NCBI RefSeq assembly: GCF_030149515.1 | Contig: NZ_JASBRI010000001.1 | Span: 159,652 to 223,651 of the forward strand | Source of the DNA: Maricaulis sp. | GTDB lineage: Bacteria; Pseudomonadota; Alphaproteobacteria; Caulobacterales; Maricaulaceae | Reading direction: 5' to 3' | Length of the DNA: 64,000 nt | Made by a program: the position numbers and the translations under genes | Notes under the pieces: generated by a model | The model's input: the letters and a program-made list of their open reading frames with translations, nothing else | The model's database searches: none | What the model was told of the DNA's origin: nothing | Shown here: positions 9,667 to 17,511 of the stretch, piece by piece | How positions within the stretch are numbered: position 1 is the first letter of the stretch | Layout: every line of letters starts with the position of its first letter

Positions 9667-9818
9667 GGTTTGTGCGTGGTCCGTAAGGGGGACGGAGAGG
9701 GACCAGCAATCGTCATCGCCGCAAATTGGGAGGACGGGCGAAAGCCGGGTGAGGTGCTCACCCGTCCCCAGACGGTTCGGCGACCAAGATTGGGATGGCC
9801 CGGAACGGGACGCAAACC
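9667..9818. ncRNA. Candidate structured RNA of about 150 nt, family unknown
   Basis: The largest gene-free stretch near the left end (9566-9977) contains nested pairings that look like one RNA domain. Closing stem: GGTTT..GCGT..CCGT (9667-9684) with ACGG.ACGC.AAACC (9805-9818). Second stem: GGG.CCA.CAATC (about 9700-9712) with GATTG..TGG.CCC (about 9788-9801). Third: TCGCCG (9716-9721) with CGGCGA (9778-9783). Apex: GGAC/GTCC enclosing a GGC-GAAA-GCC tetraloop hairpin (9737-9746) and a GGGTGAG/CTCACCC hairpin (9747-9763), a three-way junction. GGGGACGG near 9689 can alternatively pair with CCGTCCCC near 9762, so two folds compete. I could not match it to RNase P, tmRNA, SRP RNA or a known riboswitch; 6S RNA fits by size only. 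Strand is undecided: it may be a leader of kdsD (minus), of gpmA (plus), or free-standing. Confidence 0.4.
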
Positions 9819-9977
9819 ACTCGGCACGTCGACCCGGAACTTCTACAGGCTAAGCTATACCACAGGCTGCAGCGCCTGCATATGGTTATGTCCCCCGGGG
9901 AGCCGCCGCTTTGCCTTGCCCCGGCGCGGCCTGCGGGCTATCGCTGCGGCACTGTCAGCGACCGGGAGACATCAGCC

Positions 9978-10703
9978 ATGCCGCAACTCGCCCTCATCCG
10001 CCACGGCCAGAGCGAGTGGAATCTGGAAAACCGGTTCACCGGCTGGGTCGACGTCGATCTGAGCGATCGGGGCATTGAAGAAGCGCGCCGCTGCGGTGAA
10101 TTGCTGGCCAATAGCGGGTTCAAACCCGCGCACGCCTTCGTCTCGGTCCTCAAACGTGCCATCAAGACGCTCGACCTCACACTGGACGGGCTGGACCGGA
10201 TGTGGATTCCGGTCGACAAATCCTGGCGGCTCAACGAGCGCCACTATGGCGGCCTGGCCGGTCTCAACAAGGACGAGACGCGGCAGAAGCACGGCGCCGG
10301 CCAGGTAAAGATCTGGCGCCGCTCCTTCGACACGCCGCCCCCGCCCCTGCCGGAAAGCCATGAATATCATCCGGTGAATGACGAACGGTACAAGGACGTT
10401 CCGCGCGAACTCCTGCCGGCCGCGGAATCGCTGAAACTCACCCTGGAACGCGTCGAACCGTATTGGCGGTCGGACATCCAGCCCCGGCTCAAGACCGGCG
10501 AAGACGTTGTCGTGGCGGCACACGGCAACAGCCTTCGCGCCCTGGTGAAACTCCTGTTCAACGTGTCCGACACCGACATCATGGAAATCGAGGTTCCCAC
10601 CGGCAATCCCCTGCTGATCGACCTTGCCGGGGATGGCGAGACCATCCGCGCCGCGCGCTATCTCGACGAAGCGCGGGCCAAGCCGCTGCCGCCCCTGCCC
10701 TGA
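9978..10703 (+). CDS. gpmA: 2,3-bisphosphoglycerate-dependent phosphoglycerate mutase
   Basis: Interconverts 3- and 2-phosphoglycerate in glycolysis. 241 residues with the phosphohistidine loop LIRHGQSEWN (His9), the FTGWVDVDLSDRG segment, LNERHYGGLAGLNK holding the catalytic acid, and the second His in AAHGNSLRAL. Start at 9978 follows GGGAG; upstream in-frame codons give no family similarity. The next gene starts four bases after its stop, so the two form an operon. About 155 bases of leader after the structured RNA region hold no gene. Confidence 0.96.
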   Translation: MPQLALIRHGQSEWNLENRFTGWVDVDLSDRGIEEARRCGELLANSGFKPAHAFVSVLKRAIKTLDLTLDGLDRMWIPVDKSWRLNERHYGGLAGLNKDETRQKHGAGQVKIWRRSFDTPPPPLPESHEYHPVNDERYKDVPRELLPAAESLKLTLERVEPYWRSDIQPRLKTGEDVVVAAHGNSLRALVKLLFNVSDTDIMEIEVPTGNPLLIDLAGDGETIRAARYLDEARAKPLPPLP

Positions 10704-10707
10704 CGCA

Positions 10708-11346
10708 ATGACCGGGACCGACGATCTGCGCTATATGGGGCTCGCCCTGGCGCTGGCCCGCGGCCAGCTGGGACGCACGGCCCCCAACCCCGCGGTCGGA
10801 TGCGTGCTGGTCCGGGACGGACGGATACTCGCCACCGGCGCCACGGCCGATGGCGGCCGTCCCCATGCCGAACGGATCGCCCTGGACAGGGCCGGCGACG
10901 GCGCACGCGGGGCGACGGCCTATGTCACACTGGAGCCCTGCGCACACCATGGCCAGACGCCGCCCTGCGCCCTCGGCCTGATCGAGGCGGGCGCCGCGCG
11001 CGTAGTGGTGGCCAGTCCGGACCGCTATGTGCAAGTGGACGGACGCGGTGTCGCGATGCTCCGCGATGCCGGCATCGACGTGGTCGAAGGGACAGGCCGG
11101 CGCGAGGCCGAATGGCTTTATGCGGGCTTCTTCCACCGGCTCGAAACCGGCCATCCGCTGGTCTTCGCCGACCGGGCCCGGCGCGGATACGAGGCGGTTC
11201 TCGAACCGGTCGCCGACGAGGGTCTGGAGGCTGCACTGACGGCCCTGGGCCGGGCGGGCATCAGCCGGGCCCGTGTCGAGCCCGGAAGCGAATTTGCCGA
11301 ACGCCTGCTGGCCCGCGGCCTGGCCGTGCGCCCCGGCCACAGCTGA
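10708..11346 (+). CDS. RibD-like deaminase with a collapsed reductase domain
   Basis: Pyrimidine deaminase step of riboflavin synthesis is the likely role. 212 residues against about 360 for normal bifunctional RibD. The N-terminal domain is complete: TAPNPAVGCVLV, zinc ligand/proton shuttle HAE (53-55), and PCAHHGQTPPC with Cys78 and Cys87. After FFHRLETGHPL (~140-150), where reductases continue with a long NADPH-binding domain, only about 60 residues follow; LEAALTALGRAGISRARVEP resembles the late part of the reductase (LxxLGxxGIxxLLVEGG) with its middle and end missing. The reductase is thus probably inactive and the step must be supplied elsewhere. Coupled to gpmA by a 4-base gap; it may be a degenerating copy or a specialised deaminase. 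Confidence 0.82.
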   Translation: MTGTDDLRYMGLALALARGQLGRTAPNPAVGCVLVRDGRILATGATADGGRPHAERIALDRAGDGARGATAYVTLEPCAHHGQTPPCALGLIEAGAARVVVASPDRYVQVDGRGVAMLRDAGIDVVEGTGRREAEWLYAGFFHRLETGHPLVFADRARRGYEAVLEPVADEGLEAALTALGRAGISRARVEPGSEFAERLLARGLAVRPGHS

Positions 11347-11411
11347 CACACCGTGTATTAACTCTCGGGCGTTAGAATGGGTCTCTGGCTATTCCGACCG
11401 ACAGGACCCCC

Positions 11412-12713
11412 ATGCCCGGCCGCAAGATCGAGTTCAAGACGCTGACCCAGGCGCATGTCGATGCGATCTGCGAACGGCATGAACTCCTGTGGTCCGGCAG
11501 GTCGGGCGGCGCACGGGCCAGCCTGGCCTATTGCGTTCTGGAAAATCTCGACCTCTCCAACCGCGACCTGTCCGATGCCGATTTCTCCGGCGCCGTGCTG
11601 CGCGGCGCCAATCTGTCCGGCACCACGCTGAACAGCGCGATCTTCTTTGCCGCCGACCTGCGGCGCGCCAATCTGGAAGGCGCCTGCCTGCGCCGGGCCG
11701 ACCTGCGCGGCGCGATCATGCGGGGCGCCAATCTGACCGGCGCCGACCTGACCGAGGCCGACATGCGCGAGGGTGCGATCGCGCAAATCGACAAGGAAAA
11801 GGGACTGTCCGTTCTCAGCCACAAGGCCCAGGAAAACGACGCCGGCACGGCCAATTTTACCGGCGCCAACCTGTCGCGGTCGAAAATGGCCGGCATCACG
11901 GCGCAAAAGGCCGACTTCACCGACGCCATGCTGCTGGGCACACGCCTGATCCGGGCCAATCTGCGCGGCTCCTCCTTTCAGGGTGCCAACCTGGAAGGAG
12001 CCGACCTGTCCGGCGCCGATCTGACCGATACCGATTTCAGCTATTCCGTTCTGGTCGGCGCCAAGATGCTGATGGCGAAAAAGGACCGTATGAACACGGA
12101 TGGCGCCCTTACCGACACACCGGTGGGGATCGACGCAAAGGATCTTGAAAACCCCGTCGCCGACCAGATCGCCGCCCATGTCCTGTGGTGCGACACGGAC
12201 GGCCGCGAGGGCAAACCCTCGCTGTTCGACGGCACCGACCTTCGCGGCCTCCACTCGCTGGCCGGCAAGACGCTCACCGCCTTCCACGCCCGCGGCGCCA
12301 CACTGTACGGGCTGGACCTGGAAGGCGCGCAGCTGCAGGGCGCGCGGCTTGAAAAAGCCGATCTGCGCATGGTTTCACTGCGCGGTGCGGATCTGCGCGG
12401 CGCCGATCTTACGGGGGCCAATCTGTCCAATGCCGATCTGCGCGATTGCCAGCTCGGCCCGCTGCTGCTGGAAGGCGACCGGGTCCTGCCGGCATCGCTG
12501 GCCGGCACGCGCTGCCGCTACACCGATCTGCGCGGCGCCGACCTGCGCCAGGTCAAGGCGACAGGCGCCGATTTCTCCTATGCACGCCTCGACGGCGCCG
12601 ATGTGCGCCGCGCCCTGTTCACCGGCACCTGCTTTACCGGTGTAAGCGTGGAGGAGCGCTTCCTGGAACTCGTGGCGTCCATCGACGGCGCGGTCGATCT
12701 CAACGCCGCCTGA
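11412..12713 (+). CDS. Pentapeptide-repeat protein
   Basis: 433 residues with two blocks of A(D/N)LxG pentapeptide repeats (~40-115 and ~135-215, then ~285-420), for example LRGANLSGTTLNSA and LRGADLRGADLTGAN. Such repeats form a right-handed quadrilateral beta helix; several relatives mimic DNA and protect gyrase, but most have no known role. A non-repeat insert (~215-285) containing IAAHVLWCDTDGREGKPS separates the blocks, and the N-terminal 40 residues (EFKTLTQAHVDAICERHELL) are helical and repeat-free. No signal peptide, so cytoplasmic. The 65 bases upstream contain TAGAAT but no clear -35. Function not assigned. Confidence 0.88.
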   Translation: MPGRKIEFKTLTQAHVDAICERHELLWSGRSGGARASLAYCVLENLDLSNRDLSDADFSGAVLRGANLSGTTLNSAIFFAADLRRANLEGACLRRADLRGAIMRGANLTGADLTEADMREGAIAQIDKEKGLSVLSHKAQENDAGTANFTGANLSRSKMAGITAQKADFTDAMLLGTRLIRANLRGSSFQGANLEGADLSGADLTDTDFSYSVLVGAKMLMAKKDRMNTDGALTDTPVGIDAKDLENPVADQIAAHVLWCDTDGREGKPSLFDGTDLRGLHSLAGKTLTAFHARGATLYGLDLEGAQLQGARLEKADLRMVSLRGADLRGADLTGANLSNADLRDCQLGPLLLEGDRVLPASLAGTRCRYTDLRGADLRQVKATGADFSYARLDGADVRRALFTGTCFTGVSVEERFLELVASIDGAVDLNAA

Positions 12714-12720
12714 TGCACGA

Positions 12721-12749
12721 AAAAGGCGGCGAACTTGCGTTCGCCGCCA
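12721..12749 (-). terminator. Intrinsic terminator of hsp20
   Basis: GGCGGCGAA (12726-12734) pairs perfectly with TTCGCCGCC (12741-12749); on the minus strand the stem is followed directly by five T (12721-12725). It lies 37 bases past the hsp20 stop and just beyond the convergent pentapeptide gene. Confidence 0.82.
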
Positions 12750-12785
12750 GGAATTCGGGGGAAATCGTGAGTGCCGGCGATCCGG

Positions 12786-13262
12786 TCAGGCGGCCTTCGT
12801 CTTGCCGCCTTCGATCAGCTTGGCCTTGGTCTTGCCGGATCCGGCCTTGATCTCGATCCGTTTCGGCTTCGCAGCCTCCGGGATCTCACGGACAAGACGG
12901 ATCGACAGCAGACCGTTCCTGAGGCCGGCCTCGGTCACTTCGACATGATCGGCCAGATGGAAGCGGCGCTCGAAAGCGCGCTCGGCAATGCCGCGATGTA
13001 CGAAGCGGCGCTCGTCCTCGCCATCCTTCTCGCCGATCCGGCCGGACACGGTGAGCACATTCTCCTGGACCTCGACGCTCAGATCGTCCTCGCCGAAGCC
13101 GGCGACCGCAAGCTCGATCAGGTATTCGTCATCATCCACATGCTGAATGTTGTAGGGCGGATATCCCTGCGACTCGATCTTGGTCGCGGAATCCATCATG
13201 TCCGCAAGCCGGTCGAAACCGACGATGGAACGATAGAGAGGGGTAAAATCAACGGTACGCAT
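12786..13262 (-). CDS. Small heat shock protein, Hsp20/IbpA family
   Basis: ATP-independent holdase that binds unfolding proteins. 158 residues, with the alpha-crystallin domain from YPPYNIQHVDDDEYLIELAV to the beta-strand pair around GLLSIRLVREIP; the IbpA-type N-terminus DFTPLYRSIVGFDRL is well kept. The tail is basic and Lys-rich. ATG at 13262 follows AAGGAGG. Upstream lie a GC-rich hairpin and a heat-shock-like promoter, so transcriptional and perhaps thermosensor control are likely. Confidence 0.95.
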   Translation of the reverse strand: MRTVDFTPLYRSIVGFDRLADMMDSATKIESQGYPPYNIQHVDDDEYLIELAVAGFGEDDLSVEVQENVLTVSGRIGEKDGEDERRFVHRGIAERAFERRFHLADHVEVTEAGLRNGLLSIRLVREIPEAAKPKRIEIKAGSGKTKAKLIEGGKTKAA

Positions 13263-13313
13263 ATCAGTCTATCCTCCTTCAGAGCGACAAACAGTCCCGG
13301 CAATCCGGCCGGG
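13263..13313 (-). promoter_or_regulatory. hsp20 leader with hairpin, possible RNA thermometer
   Basis: In the minus-strand leader CCCGGC (13308-13313) pairs with GCCGGG (13296-13301) around a six-base loop, followed by a T/C-rich stretch including TGTTTGTCGCTCTG just before the AAGGAGG ribosome site. ROSE-type thermometers of alphaproteobacterial hsp20 genes place a pyrimidine box opposite the ribosome site in the same position, but the pairing here (CTC with GAG) is short. Treated as a possibility only. Confidence 0.35.
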
Positions 13314-13386
13314 CGGTTGATGAAACTGGCTGCGCACATTGGGCCGCAGCCACTGTCCGGGCCCCGTCATGGCGACCCGCAGTCCC

Positions 13387-13416
13387 TAATTGGGTAACGA
13401 TCCCGTGTTGCGCAAG
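13387..13416 (-). promoter_or_regulatory. Putative heat-shock sigma (RpoH) promoter for hsp20
   Basis: Read on the minus strand: CTTGCG, 16 bases, CCCAATTA. This resembles the RpoH pattern CTTG(AAA)-N13-17-CCCCATnT. Transcription would begin near 13380, giving a leader of about 115 bases. Confidence 0.45.
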
Positions 13417-13430
13417 ACCCCGATCGGCGA

Positions 13431-13459
13431 TTGCGCGACACTTTCTGCTTGGCTAGGAC
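13431..13459 (+). promoter_or_regulatory. Putative housekeeping promoter for the lipoprotein operon
   Basis: TTGCGC (13431-13436), 17 bases, TAGGAC (13454-13459), about 29 bases before the start codon at 13488. The same TTGnnn-17-TAnnnn arrangement recurs before tRNA-Val, gapR, rpmJ and others here. Confidence 0.45.
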
Positions 13460-13487
13460 TGTGCCGAAATGGAGGGAGATCATCGAC

Positions 13488-14456
13488 ATGCGTAAACTGG
13501 TACTGGGCGCGCTTCTGAGCAGCTCGCTGATCGCGCTGGCTGCGTGCGGAAATACCGATCGCGACACGGAGACGGAAACCGGAACCGAGACCGGCGCGGA
13601 AGCGGCCGCACCGGCGGACACGGCGGCCGACACCGCCCCCGAACCGGCCCAGCCCGACCTGTCGGACCTGGCCAACGTTCTCGACGGCGAATGGCGGGGT
13701 GAGGCGGCGGACCGTGACGTCTGGCGTCACCCTGCGGAAACACTCGCCTTTTTCGGGATCGACCCGTCCTGGACCGTCGTCGAGATCTGGCCCGGCGGCG
13801 GCTGGTATGCCGATATCCTAGCGCCCTGGATCTCGGCCAATGGCGGAACCTATGTCGCGGCCCACTTCCCGGCATCGACGACCAGCGACTACCGGCGGCG
13901 TTCGCGGGCGGCGTTCGAGGCCCGCATGGCGGAGAATGCGCATTATGGCGACGCCGTGCTCGCGGAGTTCGGCGGCCAGTCGGGCCTGGCCGTCCCGGAC
14001 GGCTCGGCCGATGCGGTGCTGACCTTCCGCAATGTGCACAACTGGATGGCCAACGGGTTTGCGGAACGCGCCTTTGGTGAATTCTACGATGCGCTGCGGC
14101 CGGGCGGAGTTCTGGGCGTGGTCGAGCACCGCCTGCCCTCTACGCGCGAACAGGATCCGATGGCCGGTTCCGGCTATGTCCAGCAGGACTATGTGATCGC
14201 CATGGCCCAGGAGGCCGGCTTCGAACTGGTGGACACGTCGGAGATCAACGCCAATCCGGCCGACACAGCCGACCACCCCTATGGCGTATGGACCCTGCCG
14301 CCGGTGCGCCGGTCGCCATCCGAAGGCGACGAAGGCGCGGAGGAGTTCGACCGGGCGCATTTCGATGCCATCGGCGAAAGCGACCGGATGACCCTGTTCT
14401 TCCGCAAGCCCGCCGGGACGATGTCCGAAGACACGGAAGCCGAGGATACTGAATGA
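13488..14456 (+). CDS. Exported lipoprotein with a class I methyltransferase-like fold
   Basis: 322 residues. A lipoprotein signal peptide with lipobox LAAC (Cys at ~18) is followed by a Thr/Glu/Ala-rich spacer (~20-60), then a Rossmann-like domain: VVEIWPGGGWYADILAPW (motif I position), ADAVLTFRNVHNWM (motif IV region) and FYDALRPGGVLGVVEHR (motif V region), as in the secreted predicted methyltransferases of the COG4798 kind. SAM is not known to be available outside the cytoplasm, so catalysis there is doubtful; the glycine motif GGGW also departs from GxGxG. ATG at 13488 follows GGAGGGAG. It overlaps the next gene as ATGA, so the two exported proteins are made together. Confidence 0.85.
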   Translation: MRKLVLGALLSSSLIALAACGNTDRDTETETGTETGAEAAAPADTAADTAPEPAQPDLSDLANVLDGEWRGEAADRDVWRHPAETLAFFGIDPSWTVVEIWPGGGWYADILAPWISANGGTYVAAHFPASTTSDYRRRSRAAFEARMAENAHYGDAVLAEFGGQSGLAVPDGSADAVLTFRNVHNWMANGFAERAFGEFYDALRPGGVLGVVEHRLPSTREQDPMAGSGYVQQDYVIAMAQEAGFELVDTSEINANPADTADHPYGVWTLPPVRRSPSEGDEGAEEFDRAHFDAIGESDRMTLFFRKPAGTMSEDTEAEDTE

Positions 14457-15112
14457 TCCGTGCACTTCTAGCCGCCGCGTTTCTTGCTTCGGCAGGATCG
14501 GCGACGGCCGAGGATGTGGAACGCGAGGCGGGGCCCCTGCCCCGCCTCTTCCCGCATCGCGAAACCTATCTGGACCTGCCGCCGGACGAGCGCAGCCGGT
14601 TCCGGCTGGACTACGTCGTGGCGTCCCAGCAGGGCGTACCGCCCGAAGACATCCGGATCTGGTACGAGCATGAAGGCGAACGTATCGAACTGGCGCTGAC
14701 CGGGACGGGCCGGATCACCAATCCCCCGGATGCCGGAGCCCTGGCCGCCGAGCCCACGGTCTGGGTCAACCAGCCGGGCGGATCTATGGCGCTGACCATG
14801 CTGTTTGCCTATGCCGGCGAACCGGCGACGCGGTATGAACGCGGCGACCTGCTGGGCGGGCTGTCGCAGGCCAACCGGGCCATGCGCCGTGCGGCCGGAG
14901 TGGCGGCCCTGTTCGCGCCGAATTTCAAGACGGTGATCTTTGAATTCGACGGTCCGGCGCCGGAAGCCTGGGCGGTGGACGAGGACGGTTCGCGCACGGC
15001 CCTGACCGTGCAGGAGGACCGCGCCCTGTTCCGTCCGCGCGACCGGGAAAACCGGTCCGTCAGTCATGTCGAGTTCGGCCGGGAGCCGGTGCGGGTGCTG
15101 TTCGACAGCTAG
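14453..15112 (+). CDS. Exported protein of unknown function
   Basis: 219 residues, not recognised. It begins with a clear signal peptide (LLAAAFLASAGSATAEDVE) and then a mixed alpha/beta soluble body with no cysteines, no transmembrane segment and no metal motif that I can identify. It contains LFPHRETYLDLPPDERSRF and a C-terminal FGREPVRVLFDS. Translation is coupled to the upstream methyltransferase-like lipoprotein by an ATGA overlap, which suggests a joint envelope role. Its TAG stop shares the CTAG at 15109-15112 with the convergent hisN stop. Confidence 0.8.
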   Translation: MIRALLAAAFLASAGSATAEDVEREAGPLPRLFPHRETYLDLPPDERSRFRLDYVVASQQGVPPEDIRIWYEHEGERIELALTGTGRITNPPDAGALAAEPTVWVNQPGGSMALTMLFAYAGEPATRYERGDLLGGLSQANRAMRRAAGVAALFAPNFKTVIFEFDGPAPEAWAVDEDGSRTALTVQEDRALFRPRDRENRSVSHVEFGREPVRVLFDS

Positions 15113-15909
15113 AGCGCCGCCGGAGCCAGCAGGCGCAGCGCCTCGTCGAGCAGTTCCGGGGTGGCCGCCGCCACGACCTGTCCGCCTTCGCTGGCATCGC
15201 CGCCCGACCAGTTGGTCACCACGCCGCCGGCGCCCTCGACGACCGGGATGAAGGCCTGCACGTCGTAGATCTGAAGGCCGCTTTCGATGACCAGGTCCAC
15301 GCCGCCCGCCGCCAGCATGGCATAGGCATAGGCGTCGAACCCGAAACGGCACAGACGCACTGACCGGCGCACACGTTCGAAGGCCTCGGCCTCGACGGCC
15401 GCCTCGAACAGGAAGGCGTCGGTACTGGACATTATGGCATCGCCGAGCCGGCGTGTGGGCCGGGTCTTCAGGGCGCGTGCCTGGCCCCCGCGGCGATATT
15501 CGGCGCCGCCCGGCCAGCCGATGAAACGCTCGCCGATATGCGGCTGGTCGATCAGTCCGATGACGGGCCGCGCCCGGTATTCCAGGGCGATCAGCATGGT
15601 CCAGCTGGGCAGGCCGGCGATGAAGGCCCGTGTACCGTCGATCGGATCGAGCACCCAGCGGCGGCCATTTCCGCCCGCGGTCTCGCCGAACTCCTCGCCA
15701 AGAATCCCGTCGGCCGGCGCCCGCTCGGCCAGGACCGCACGCATGGCCTGTTCGGAAGCCCTGTCTGCCACGGTCACGGGATCGAACCCCCCGGACAGCT
15801 TGTTCTCGACGGCGGGACCGGTCCGGAAATGCGGCAAGCAGGCCGAGCGCGCGGCGTCGGCCATGGCGTGGGCGATCTCGAGATCGGCGGTCGGGTTGTA
15901 CGTGGACAT
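15109..15909 (-). CDS. hisN: Inositol-monophosphatase-fold histidinol-phosphatase
   Basis: Probably removes phosphate from L-histidinol phosphate. 266 residues with the metal/phosphate motifs of the family: GEEFGE, DPIDGTRAFIAGLPSWTML and GFDAYAYAMLAAGGVDLVIE. The RAFIAGLP version of the DPIDGT motif, with short total length, is typical of HisN proteins of actino- and alphaproteobacteria rather than of SuhB or CysQ. ATG at 15909 was chosen because similarity begins at ADLEIAHAMADAAR; no strong ribosome site is present. SuhB-like inositol phosphatase is the alternative. Confidence 0.8.
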   Translation of the reverse strand: MSTYNPTADLEIAHAMADAARSACLPHFRTGPAVENKLSGGFDPVTVADRASEQAMRAVLAERAPADGILGEEFGETAGGNGRRWVLDPIDGTRAFIAGLPSWTMLIALEYRARPVIGLIDQPHIGERFIGWPGGAEYRRGGQARALKTRPTRRLGDAIMSSTDAFLFEAAVEAEAFERVRRSVRLCRFGFDAYAYAMLAAGGVDLVIESGLQIYDVQAFIPVVEGAGGVVTNWSGGDASEGGQVVAAATPELLDEALRLLAPAAL

Positions 15910-15977
15910 GAAACGGCGCCTAGCACGACCGGGACGGTCATGCCAGACGCCGCGCATCGTCAGACGCCCAGGCCCTT

Positions 15978-16364
15978 TCAGGCCGCGTCGTTGGCCGCCT
16001 CTTCCGGCTCCAGCGACTTGGCCAGTTCCAGGAGGCGCTTGCGGGGACGCTCGCCAAGCCGGTAATAGGCCCGGATCAGGTCCACGGTTTCCTTCTGGGA
16101 AAGAATGTCTGCGGCCAGCGTGGTCTCGCCGGCCGCCTCGTCGCGCCGGGACAGGCCTTCATAGAAGTACTGCACCGGGACATCGAGGGATTCGGCAAGT
16201 TCGAACAGGCGGCTCGCGCTCACCCGGTTCGCCCCGCACTCGTATTTCTGGATCTGCTGGAAACGGATCCCGACGGATTCCGCCAGCTGCTGCTGGGTCA
16301 GGCCGAGGAGCCGGCGCCGACGGCGCAGGCGCTTGCCCACATGAAGGTCGATATCATTCGTCAT
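15978..16364 (-). CDS. XRE-family helix-turn-helix regulator
   Basis: 128 residues. HTH_3 domain at ~8-65: VGKRLRRRRRLLGLTQQQLA then FQQIQKYECGANRVSASRLFELA, the classic Cro/C1 pattern. The C-terminal half (~75-128) includes SQKETVDLIRAYYRLGERPRKRLLELAKSL, a helical segment found in many Caulobacterales/rhizobial HTH proteins of this size. Start at 16364 is the ATG closest to the domain; the longer upstream frame is Arg-rich and unlike protein. Target unknown. Confidence 0.88.
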   Translation of the reverse strand: MTNDIDLHVGKRLRRRRRLLGLTQQQLAESVGIRFQQIQKYECGANRVSASRLFELAESLDVPVQYFYEGLSRRDEAAGETTLAADILSQKETVDLIRAYYRLGERPRKRLLELAKSLEPEEAANDAA

Positions 16365-16485
16365 AACTACTCGCCGCCTAGTCTTCGCGTCTCGAATTGC
16401 GCCGCGATGGGACGCACACGTCTCAGGAGAGCAAAGCGCGTGCCGGGCGAAGGCGGTTCTCAGTGTTCGCCTGAAATAGGCAGTA

Positions 16486-17394
16486 TTAAGACGATGCAAG
16501 CGCAGACCAGTCGCGTTGCGACAACCGACTGATAAATTTCCGCATTTCGCGTTCAAAATCGGCAAATCGGGCGGATTTCACGACCCGTTTTTCATCCATG
16601 TAAAGACTGCGATTGATCTCGATCTGGACCACATGCACACCCTCGGCGGGCCGTCCGTAGTGTTCCGTGGTATAGCCGCCGGCATAGGGAATGTTCCGAA
16701 CTGCAACGAATCCCAATTCGGCCAGATCCGTCTCCACGGCATCGACGACCGCCGGGTCGCAGGCTGTGCCGAAGCGGTCACCGATCACGAAATCCACGCC
16801 GCGCGCGCTCTGGTCCGGCATGGAGTGCATGTCCACGACAACGGCAAAACCGAACTGGTCGCGAATTTCGCCAATCAGACCCGCCAGGGCCGCGTGATAG
16901 GGTTCATAGCACTGGCTCAACCGCTCGCGCGCTTCCTCGTAGCGAAGCCGGCGGCGGTAGAGCGGCCGCCCCTCCACGCCGATGCGCGGCACAACGCCCA
17001 GGCCGGACGCGGCGCGCCGGGATACATCGTCGGCCTGAACCGGCAGCCGGTCGGAGAACATGGCCGGGTCCAGTTCCCATGGCCCGCGATTGGCGTCGAC
17101 ATAGACGCGCGGGAACAGGGCGCGCACGACACAGGCCCCGCAATCCGGCGCGCTGGCGATAAGCGTATCGACATAGGCATCCTCGGACCGGCGCAGCATG
17201 TCGAGGCTGAGACAGGCCAGTTCGGAGAAGTCACGGCCATAGTTGCGGCCCGAGTGCGGCGATGCCAGAATCAGCGGGCATGGTGCGGCGCCTGCGGGCC
17301 GGTCGATCCGGACCGGCCCTTCCGAACCGTCTGGCCGGTGATTTGGATTTGCCGAAATGCCCAAGGCGAGAGATGATGTGTCCGGAGCAGCCAT
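16486..17394 (-). CDS. N-formylglutamate amidohydrolase
   Basis: Hydrolyses N-formyl-L-glutamate, the last step of one histidine degradation route, or a related N-formyl/acyl amino acid. About 302 residues with the family's zinc and substrate motifs ILASPHSGRNYG, VYVDANRGPWELDP and VVVDMHSMP, and GGYTTEHYGRP late in the protein. ATG at 17394 is used; a TTG two codons earlier is possible, and neither has a strong ribosome site. No hut genes adjoin it, so the pathway is not confirmed. Confidence 0.88.
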   Translation of the reverse strand: MAAPDTSSLALGISANPNHRPDGSEGPVRIDRPAGAAPCPLILASPHSGRNYGRDFSELACLSLDMLRRSEDAYVDTLIASAPDCGACVVRALFPRVYVDANRGPWELDPAMFSDRLPVQADDVSRRAASGLGVVPRIGVEGRPLYRRRLRYEEARERLSQCYEPYHAALAGLIGEIRDQFGFAVVVDMHSMPDQSARGVDFVIGDRFGTACDPAVVDAVETDLAELGFVAVRNIPYAGGYTTEHYGRPAEGVHVVQIEINRSLYMDEKRVVKSARFADFEREMRKFISRLSQRDWSALASS

Positions 17395-17511
17395 TGCCAA
17401 AGAGTGGGCAGCTGCACACCGCCGGTCAAGCGCTACAGCGCGTTCAGCGGGTTTTTACCAGACGCCTGTAGGATGCCGTCACAGTGACGATTCTCAAGGG
17501 TGGGACCCAAG

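Noticed and set aside
9800..9820. ACGGGACGCAAACC resembling part of a c-di-GMP (GEMM) riboswitch
   Set aside because: The other conserved GEMM blocks and the tetraloop receptor are missing; the segment is explained by the closing stem of the folded region.
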